In this document: piece after piece, positions 23,901 to 29,484 of the stretch
How positions within the stretch are numbered: position 1 is the first letter of the stretch
Layout: the number at the start of each line of letters is the position of its first letter
NCBI GenBank assembly: GCA_050486545.1
Contig: JBJHDM010000042.1
Location: forward strand, 1 to 29,484
Length of the DNA stretch: 29,484 nt
Source of the DNA: DAOMNN01 sp050486545
GTDB taxonomy: Bacteria > Pseudomonadota > Gammaproteobacteria > Burkholderiales > Rhodocyclaceae
Direction: 5' to 3'
Program-made: the position numbers and the translations under genes
Notes under the pieces: model-generated
Told to the model about the DNA's origin: nothing
What the model saw: only the letters and a program-made list of their open reading frames with translations
Databases searched by the model: none

Positions 23901-24834
23901 GCCCCCGCACCCCGTCCAGCTGCATCTCCGGCAGCATCTCGCCCAGTCGGGTTTCGACCGCATCGAGTGCAAGATCCGCCGTCACGTTGCGCGGCAGGCC
24001 CGCTTCGACATCGATCCACGCCCGCACGCTACCGAAGCCTTCCAGCGGCAAGGGGTCGTCCACCCATTGGCGCCACGCACCCAGGTCGGCATCGTCCAGG
24101 CCCACATAGACCTGTCCGACCCAGGTCCCGGGATCGCCCGGTCGCGCGCCGATCAGATCCCCCCGCACGTCCAGCATGGAGGCGACCGAGGCAGGCGGAT
24201 TCGAACGGATTCCGAAACGGTAGCGGGCGCCATGCCTGGACAATCGGATGTTCACATCGGTCAGGTCGAGCCGTTCGGCCCCGCGCAAGTCATCAGCCCA
24301 CGTCACGCCGGCATCGAGGATCAGGATCTCGCGCTGGAGCAGCAGCCAGTCCGGAAATCCGCGCCCTCCGCCATGCGGATCGATCCGGACACCGGCCACG
24401 AACAGGTGTCCTTCGCGATCACGCCTGAGCGAAAGCTGCGGCGAGAACACCACCAAACGGTCGAAGTACATCCGGCCCCGCGCGAGCGACGACCAGGCAA
24501 GCGTCGCATCGACCTTGCCCAGGCGCAGGGCGGCATCCCCGTCCTGATCGATGATGCTCAACCCGGATAGATGAAAGCGCGGCCGAAAGCCCGACCAGTC
24601 CGCCGAGAGCGAGTCGATCTCGACCGGCAGGCCGATGGCATGCTCCAGTGCAGTCGCGATCTGCGAACGATACTCGTGTGCACGCGGCAGCAATACTTCG
24701 CGCACGACGAGAAAGCTCAAGCCCAGTCCGAAAAAGCACAGGACAAGCAGCCATGCCACGAAACGAACGAGCGTTCCCCCGCTACGATCGGCGGCGTCGT
24801 CATCTGCAGTTGGCTGCGGCAAAGGCGTATTCAT
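20959..24834 (-). CDS. yhdP: AsmA-like intermembrane lipid transport protein YhdP
   Basis: A very large (1291-residue) envelope protein anchored in the inner membrane and spanning the periplasm. In E. coli, YhdP, TamB and YdbH carry phospholipids to the outer membrane. The N-terminal membrane segment is at about residues 24-47 (FVAWLLVLCFFGLGLSFLVV). The long DUF3971/AsmA-type repeat body follows, seen as many beta-strand-like stretches. The C-terminal AsmA-like part includes LLVLVQPTLSESVAIGAAAGLINPVAGV. E. coli YhdP is of similar length (about 1266). It is the first gene of the yhdP-nitrilase-tldD run and is divergent from glnE; a TAGAAT element at 24930-24935 may be its -10. Confidence 0.93.
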   Translation of the reverse strand: MNTPLPQPTADDDAADRSGGTLVRFVAWLLVLCFFGLGLSFLVVREVLLPRAHEYRSQIATALEHAIGLPVEIDSLSADWSGFRPRFHLSGLSIIDQDGDAALRLGKVDATLAWSSLARGRMYFDRLVVFSPQLSLRRDREGHLFVAGVRIDPHGGGRGFPDWLLLQREILILDAGVTWADDLRGAERLDLTDVNIRLSRHGARYRFGIRSNPPASVASMLDVRGDLIGARPGDPGTWVGQVYVGLDDADLGAWRQWVDDPLPLEGFGSVRAWIDVEAGLPRNVTADLALDAVETRLGEMLPEMQLDGVRGRFSGRRVGTGYEFAVRSMAIQVGPEVRLDGMDIDLSLREIGDIVRAGGRFQANHLDLAVLARLADHLPLGEGFRERLADFGPKGTLEGLDFEWGPGEDGVPFWSVRSRFSDLGIDPTGLVPGLSGWSGEVSGDRAHGRFRVGGLGASVDLPAVFPESLLTFETIQAEGGWTHRGGRPEIVLDGVRFENADAAGSASGRYFPVEGGRGEIDLAGRLTRAEATAVWRYLPWVVNEYTRNWLRESLRSGAVPEARLRLKGDLDDFPFDEGRSGQFLVTTRVNEGVLDYAEGWPRITGIDAELRFEGPGMHISADRARILGATLGAVVADVPDLGARGGPIMTIRGGASGPTAEFLRFVSSSPVTGRIDGFTDHIVAEGRGSLELELVMPLGDIDATRVSGEYRFAGNRISVLEGLPPLTDAAGRVRFTRDRLSITDATARAFGEPLRLTASTPDGGGVRFSVEGGAAMRAVRETYGWPILAHLSGRMAWGANIDVQPRGVSVTVTSPLTGVSSSLPYPFNKQAAAAWPLEFVVKLPRSGRGETLRARVHDIVRVDLEGRRDGNGWVTDRGGIGIRAPLQSAQRGVLLTANLAELDLDAWRRVLDPGGGDAGEAEGLAGQLAGVDLRARQVRVQGRTLSEVEFGAVADDGGWRGRIASEQASGTFDWRSAGKGALHARFEHLSIGANEDADTRSQDAAGDEVLKRLPGLDIVVERFVLREMELGSLALAAINEEGLWTLQSLRIENPDGQLVGSGGWRSGAAPRTDLKFQLETGNVGRLLDRLGYSETVRGGSAQLSGRVEWQGSPVRIDHPSLGGAMTLEARKGQFRKLEPGVGRLLGVLSLQSLPRRLALDFRDVFSEGFAFESISGSIEMASGVLRTEDLSIAGPAARIWITGTANVEQETQDLLVLVQPTLSESVAIGAAAGLINPVAGVIAYLAQKALSDPIERMFAFGYAITGTWADPVVEKLPGGPSADQAETRGEQ

Positions 24835-24953
24835 CCTGAACGGGGTACGATGCGACGGGAAAGCCCGTGCTTGGCTACAATCTGTCGGGCAGGCATGCCG
24901 GGTTGACCCGCCTTCCCCGGCCGAAATTCATTCTATCCCGGAACCTCGGCTCC

Positions 24954-27653
24954 ATGACTTCCGATTCGTTCGACCCATCCCGACTGATCGCCGCATCCGC
25001 CCGCCACTCGCGCTTCCTCACGCGGATGCTGGACAGCCGGACCTGGCTCGCCACGCACCTGGAATCCTCGATACCCGGCCCACTGGACGCCGAGGCGATG
25101 CAGCGCTTCCTGGAAGCGCAGGGCCTGGACGAAGAGCAGTTGCCGGCAGCGCTCCGCAAGCTTCGCACCTGGGTGTTGTGCCACCTTGCCGTCCGCGACC
25201 TGGGCGGCCTGGCCGAGCTCTCCGAGGTCACCGAGACCATGACCGTCCTGGCCGAAACCTGCATCCGCGTCGCGCATGCCGTCTCACGCGAAGCCCTCGT
25301 CAGGCGTTACGGCGTTCCGTTGTCCCGCTCGGGATGGGAACAGGAGTTCCTGATCGTGGGCATGGGCAAGCTGGGCGGGCGGGAGCTGAACGTCTCGTCC
25401 GACATCGACCTCATCTTCATCTACCCCGAAGACGGCGACACCGGTGGGCAGAAGGTGATCAGCAACTTCGAGTTCTTCGAGCGGCTGGGCAAGCGCATCA
25501 TCCGCGCCCTGTCGGAAGTGACCGAGCATGGCCAGGTCTTTCGCGTCGACATGCGCTTGCGTCCGCATGGGGATTCCGGCCCCCTCGTATGCTCCTTCGA
25601 CATGCTCGAGAACTACTTCATCTCGCAGGGCCGGGAGTGGGAGCGCTATGCCTGGATCAAGGCGCGCGTGCTGTGCGGTGAACGCTATCGCGAACTGGAG
25701 CAGATCGCGCGGCCCTTCGTGTTCCGCAAGTACCTCGATTTCGGCGCGATCAACGCGATGCGCGACCTCCATACCCAGATCCGGCGTGAAGTCACGCGGC
25801 AAGACCGGGCGCACAACGTCAAGCTCGGCCCGGGCGGGATCCGCGAGATCGAGTTCATCGCCCAGGTCTTCCAGCTGATCCGTGGCGGCCGCGACCTCGA
25901 CCTGCAGATCCGGCCCACGCTTGCCGTGCTCTCGGAACTGGCCGCTCGCGGCATCCTGACGCCCGAAGCCGTGGCCGAACTCTCGACCGCCTATGTCTTC
26001 CTGCGTCGCCTCGAGCACCGCCTGCAATATCTCGACGATGCCCAGACCCATGATCTCCCGGAACAGGCCGAGGATCGCGCCCTGATCGCAAGTGCGATGG
26101 GATACCCGGATTTTCCCTCGCTGCAGGCCGCGCTCGACGATCATCGCCGCCGGGTCAGTCGCCATTTCGACGACGTGTTCGGAGACCCCAGCGACGAAGA
26201 GCACCAGCTCGACGATCTCTGGACATCCTGTGGCCCGGGCGGACGGACCGAGGCCGTTCTGTCCGGTCTCGGCTACCGCGACCCCTCGATCGCGGCACGA
26301 AAACTGTCCGCCCTGCACGAAAGTTCACGCTACCAGCAGTTGCCGAACCACATCCGCAGTCGGCTCGACGCACTGATCCCGCGCGTGGTCGAAGCCGCGG
26401 GCGAGACCGATGTCCCGGACGACACGCTATCGCGCTGCCTCAACCTGATCGAGACGATCTCGCGCCGCGGGGCCTACCTGGCACTGCTCCAGCAGTACCC
26501 CCAGGCGCTCAAGCGGGTCGCGGACCTGATGAGCGCCTCGAGCTGGGCCGCGGATTACCTCACCCGGCATCCGATCCTGCTCGACGAATTGCTCGACGAC
26601 CGCAACCTCGAGGAAGAACCCGACTGGTCCACGTTTGCGAGCGAGCTCGGACGTGCGCTCGATGCGATCGAGCCGGACATGGAACACCAGATGGACCTGA
26701 TGCGCGAACAGCATCACGCCCAGGTCTTTCGTCTGCTCACGCAGGACATCGCCGGCAAGCTCACGGTCGAACGCCTGGCCGACCACCTTTCCGCACTCGC
26801 CGACCAGATCCTCGAACTGACGCTGCCGCTCGTATGGCGCAAGATCCGCAAGCGCCATCGCGACGACCCGAAGTTCGCGGTCATCGCCTACGGCAAACTC
26901 GGCGGCAAGGAACTGGGCTATGCATCCGATCTCGACATCGTGTTCCTGTTCGATGACGAGGCGCCGGAAGCCATCGAGGTGTACTCCCGCTTCGCGCAGC
27001 GGATCAACACCTGGGTCTCCAGCCAGACGGCCGCGGGCATCCTGTTCGAGACGGACCTGCGCCTACGCCCGAATGGCGAAGCCGGCCTGCTGGTCACGTC
27101 GCTGGAGGCCTTTCGCAAGTATCAACTGGAATCTGCCTGGGTCTGGGAGCATCAGGCGCTCACCCGTGCGCGCTTCTGTGCCGGCGACGCCGCCCTCGGA
27201 GCGGCGTTCGAAGCGATCCGGTGCGAGATCCTCCGCCAGCCCCGCGATCTCGAACGGCTTCGCGACGAGGTCCTGGCGATGCGTGCGAAGATGCGCGACG
27301 CCCACGCCGGCAAGAGCGAACTCTTCGATCTGAAGCACGACGCGGGCGGGCTCGTCGACGTCGAGTTCCTGATCCAGTACCTCGTGCTTGGACATGCCCA
27401 TCGCCATCCCGGGCTGACCGGCAATCTGGGCAACATCGCGCTGTTGCGGATCGCCGGAGAACTCGGCCTGATCCCGGCCGGGCTGGCCGCCGCCTGCGGC
27501 GACTCCTACCGGCTGTACCGCCGCCTGCAGCACCGCCAACGCCTCAACGGGCTGCCCGCCCGCGTTCGCCCCGAAGAACTATCCGGCGCGCGCGACCCCG
27601 TCCTCGATCTTTGGGCCCGCGTCTTCACCGCCTCGCCGACCACCGGACCGTAA
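24954..27653 (+). CDS. glnE: Bifunctional glutamine synthetase adenylyltransferase/deadenylase
   Basis: Adjusts glutamine synthetase activity by adding or removing AMP, under PII control, in response to nitrogen status. In the 899-residue product two nucleotidyltransferase domains are visible. The first, deadenylylating, has GMGKLGGRELNVSSDIDL at about residues 135-152. The second, adenylylating, has AYGKLGGKELGYASDLDIVF at about 644-663. Each is followed by a GlnD-type regulatory domain. Length is slightly below E. coli (946). The start at MTSDSFD is chosen because an upstream ATG would place the TACAAT -10-like element inside the gene. It is followed after 116 bases by the CYTH-CHAD gene, as E. 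coli glnE neighbours ygiF. Confidence 0.96.
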   Translation: MTSDSFDPSRLIAASARHSRFLTRMLDSRTWLATHLESSIPGPLDAEAMQRFLEAQGLDEEQLPAALRKLRTWVLCHLAVRDLGGLAELSEVTETMTVLAETCIRVAHAVSREALVRRYGVPLSRSGWEQEFLIVGMGKLGGRELNVSSDIDLIFIYPEDGDTGGQKVISNFEFFERLGKRIIRALSEVTEHGQVFRVDMRLRPHGDSGPLVCSFDMLENYFISQGREWERYAWIKARVLCGERYRELEQIARPFVFRKYLDFGAINAMRDLHTQIRREVTRQDRAHNVKLGPGGIREIEFIAQVFQLIRGGRDLDLQIRPTLAVLSELAARGILTPEAVAELSTAYVFLRRLEHRLQYLDDAQTHDLPEQAEDRALIASAMGYPDFPSLQAALDDHRRRVSRHFDDVFGDPSDEEHQLDDLWTSCGPGGRTEAVLSGLGYRDPSIAARKLSALHESSRYQQLPNHIRSRLDALIPRVVEAAGETDVPDDTLSRCLNLIETISRRGAYLALLQQYPQALKRVADLMSASSWAADYLTRHPILLDELLDDRNLEEEPDWSTFASELGRALDAIEPDMEHQMDLMREQHHAQVFRLLTQDIAGKLTVERLADHLSALADQILELTLPLVWRKIRKRHRDDPKFAVIAYGKLGGKELGYASDLDIVFLFDDEAPEAIEVYSRFAQRINTWVSSQTAAGILFETDLRLRPNGEAGLLVTSLEAFRKYQLESAWVWEHQALTRARFCAGDAALGAAFEAIRCEILRQPRDLERLRDEVLAMRAKMRDAHAGKSELFDLKHDAGGLVDVEFLIQYLVLGHAHRHPGLTGNLGNIALLRIAGELGLIPAGLAAACGDSYRLYRRLQHRQRLNGLPARVRPEELSGARDPVLDLWARVFTASPTTGP

Positions 27654-27666
27654 CATGACTGTCATG
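27654..27666. repeat. Short palindrome after glnE
   Basis: CATGACTGTCATG, a perfect 13-bp dyad around a central T, begins at the base after the glnE stop. It lies 104 bases before the CYTH-CHAD start. It may be an operator or chance. No U-run follows, so it is not a terminator. Confidence 0.35.
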
Positions 27667-27769
27667 GCTCCGAGCGAGACGAACGCGTATGAAAGGGCTA
27701 TATTGGGAATTTGTGTGATCCTGAACCCGAACTTCCGACACATGGGATCGACAGCCCTGTAAGCATGCC

Positions 27770-29275
27770 ATGAGCGAAGAGATCGAACTCAAACTCGCCC
27801 TGCCCCGCAAGGCCCTGCCTTCCCTACGCCGACACCCCTTGTTTGCGAATGCACCGAAGTCCGGCAATGCCGTCACCCTCGAGAACATCTACTACGATAC
27901 GAGCGACCTGAAGCTCAAGGCGCAGCAGGTGGCCTTGCGCGTCCGGCGGCACGGGCGCAACCGCCTGCAGACGGTCAAGTGTGCATCCCGATCGACGGGG
28001 GGTCTGACGCAGCGTCCGGAATGGGAACAGCCGTTCGACGGGCAGTTCGACTTCGCTGCCGTCGACGCGCCCACGGTGCGCAAGCGCCTGCGGCGCGCCG
28101 AGGCCGATCTGGCACCGGTGTTCACGACGCGATTCCGGCGCGAAACGCGGGTGATCGACATCGACAACGGAACGCGAATCCTGCTGATGCTCGATACCGG
28201 AACGATCGTTGCCGGCGAGCGTACCGAGCCCATCTGCGAACTCGAACTGGAACTCGAGCGGGGCCGTCCCCTCGAACTATTGCTGCTCGCCTGCCGGCTG
28301 GTCGCCGACGTTCCACTGCTGCCGGAAGATGCCAGCAAGGCCGAACGCGGTTACCGCCTCTTCCTGGGGCTGGAACCTCAACCCATGCGGGCCGAGCGTT
28401 CCCGGATCCGGCCCACCCAGACTCCGGTCGAGGCCTTCCGGGATCTTGCCTTCGGGTGCGTGCGCCAATGGCAACACAACGCCGGCAACGCGGCAGGCCG
28501 GGACGACCCCGAGTTCATCCACCAGTTACGCGTCTCGCAACGACGCCTGCGCTCCCTGATCCGCCTGTTCCGCCCGGCCCTGCCCGACGCCTTCGCCGCG
28601 GACTGGAGCACGCGCCTGCGCGACAACGCTGCGAGCTTTGGCGACGCGCGCGATTTCGACGTGCTGCACGACGAGATCCTCGGCCCGGCTGGAGGCGCCG
28701 AACGGGATGCGGACGAAGACCTGAACCGCCTGCGGGATCGGGTCGTCGGCGTTCGCGATGCGGCCCGACGAGCCGCCCTGGACCGTCTCGATCCGGCCGC
28801 GCAGGGTCGCCTGCTGATCGGATTCATGGCCGCCCTGCATGCCCTCCCGACCAACAACCTGATCGGCGCGGCCGACCTGCGCACGTTCGCACACTTGCAG
28901 TTGCGCCGCTTGCGCAAGAAAATCCGCAAGCGTTTCCAGGCCGCGAGCGATCTGGCCCCCGCAGACCTGCACGCACTGCGCATCGCGCTCAAGCAGTTGC
29001 GTTACGGGGTGGACTTCTTCGAGCCCCTGATGCGCCGGAAGGCGACGAACCGCTATTCGAAGGCCCTGGCCCGGGTTCAGAACGCCCTCGGATTCATCCA
29101 CGATGTCGACATCGCTCGCTCGGTCTTGGCACGCGTCGCGGGGGACGACCCGGGGCTGCAGACCGCCGCATCGTTCGTGTTCGGCTGGCATGGCCCGCGC
29201 TATGCGCGCATGTGCCGCCGTTCGATGCGCGAACTCGAACCGCTCCTGTACGAGCGGGCACCCTGGGACCGCTGA
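27770..29275 (+). CDS. CYTH-CHAD protein, probable inorganic triphosphatase (YgiF-like)
   Basis: A 501-residue two-domain cytosolic protein. The N-terminal CYTH domain (about 1-200) opens with the EIELKL signature and has the alternating charged strands that line the triphosphate tunnel (RVRRHGRNRLQTVK, CELELELERG). The C-terminal CHAD domain (about 215-495) is helical, with conserved histidine and basic residues (EFIHQLRVSQRRLRSLIRLFRP, ALRIALKQLRYGVDFF). E. coli YgiF, of the same build and also beside glnE, hydrolyses inorganic tripolyphosphate. CHAD domains bind polyphosphate. A sixA gene follows, which fits phosphate or polyphosphate metabolism. The start has no strong ribosome-binding site. 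Confidence 0.92.
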   Translation: MSEEIELKLALPRKALPSLRRHPLFANAPKSGNAVTLENIYYDTSDLKLKAQQVALRVRRHGRNRLQTVKCASRSTGGLTQRPEWEQPFDGQFDFAAVDAPTVRKRLRRAEADLAPVFTTRFRRETRVIDIDNGTRILLMLDTGTIVAGERTEPICELELELERGRPLELLLLACRLVADVPLLPEDASKAERGYRLFLGLEPQPMRAERSRIRPTQTPVEAFRDLAFGCVRQWQHNAGNAAGRDDPEFIHQLRVSQRRLRSLIRLFRPALPDAFAADWSTRLRDNAASFGDARDFDVLHDEILGPAGGAERDADEDLNRLRDRVVGVRDAARRAALDRLDPAAQGRLLIGFMAALHALPTNNLIGAADLRTFAHLQLRRLRKKIRKRFQAASDLAPADLHALRIALKQLRYGVDFFEPLMRRKATNRYSKALARVQNALGFIHDVDIARSVLARVAGDDPGLQTAASFVFGWHGPRYARMCRRSMRELEPLLYERAPWDR

Positions 29276-29423
29276 CCCGGGGCGCCGGAGTGCGAACGAC
29301 GGGACGGCAATCGCCGTCATACCTCTGACATCGGACTGCGGCAATCTTGCGGTCCGGGGGCGCATGCCCCGCCGCCACGCCTGTCGGAGGCGCACCCGGT
29401 TCGGATCGGAGGAAGCAGAAACC

Positions 29424-29484
29424 ATGGATCTATTGTTGTGGCGCCACGCCGAAGCGGTCGAAGGGACCCCGGATCACGCCCGTG
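29424..29484 (+). CDS. sixA: Phosphohistidine phosphatase SixA (start only)
   Basis: The first 20 codons of a gene cut by the window end. The product begins MDLLLWRHAEA, the histidine-phosphatase RHG-type motif in the form typical of SixA, an enzyme that removes phosphate from phosphohistidine (in E. coli on ArcB and the nitrogen phosphotransferase protein NPr). GGAGGA lies 10 bases upstream of the ATG. It follows the CYTH-CHAD gene by about 148 bases; no terminator with a U-run is seen between them, so co-transcription is possible. SixA and CHAD proteins are often neighbours. Confidence 0.75.
   Translation, partial: MDLLLWRHAEAVEGTPDHAR

Noticed and set aside
23386..24570. A 394-codon plus-strand frame opposite yhdP
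   Set aside because: Antisense shadow of yhdP without ribosome-binding site or domain similarity.
29303..29318. GACGGC/GCCGTC hairpin between the CYTH-CHAD gene and sixA
   Set aside because: Short stem without a following U-run; not a convincing terminator.

Overview
The window is GC-rich, densely coded chromosomal DNA. It most likely comes from a gammaproteobacterium that can live with and without oxygen. The gene neighbourhoods point that way: tyrS/M23 peptidase/erpA/argC/rpsI-rplM, yhdP-nitrilase-tldD, and glnE beside a CYTH triphosphatase. Coq7 needs O2 to make ubiquinone, while an indolepyruvate:ferredoxin oxidoreductase, a rubrerythrin and an FNR-type site suggest low-oxygen or anaerobic phases. 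No transposon, phage, CRISPR array, tRNA or rRNA gene is seen inside the window. A strong promoter at the left edge reads out of the window and may serve an rRNA operon.

Layout. 1-2.7 kb: tyrS (minus), divergent from a membrane-anchored M23 murein endopeptidase. 2.8-5.25 kb: minus-strand erpA, argC and the rplM-rpsI ribosomal operon, with clear terminators. 5.25-5.78 kb: the longest non-coding stretch. It holds the rplM promoter, a probable small RNA (about 102 nt, own promoter, strong terminator, C-rich anti-Shine-Dalgarno region), an AT-rich segment and an FNR-like box. 5.78-6.85 kb: osmC-family gene, convergent with coq7. 6.86-10.2 kb: minus-strand rubrerythrin, two-cluster Fe-S/CCG oxidoreductase, DUF3501 and CNP1-like genes leading into coq7; an OxyR-like site lies directly upstream of a recognisable rubrerythrin promoter. 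10.2-13.4 kb: rppH, divergent from proS and a lytic transglycosylase. 13.5-17.7 kb: an Lrp/AsnC regulator, divergent from a giant fused indolepyruvate ferredoxin oxidoreductase, with inverted repeats between them. 17.7-18.35 kb: bactofilin. 18.6-24.8 kb: tldD, a nitrilase-fold amidase and yhdP, all minus strand. 24.95-29.48 kb: glnE, a CYTH-CHAD protein and the start of sixA, all plus strand.

Most genes are housekeeping: translation, Fe-S assembly, arginine and ubiquinone synthesis, RNA 5' processing, cell wall, outer-membrane lipid transport and nitrogen control. The two least described parts are the candidate sRNA at 5360-5461 and the apparently peroxide-responsive rubrerythrin/Fe-S/DUF3501 module at 7459-10188.
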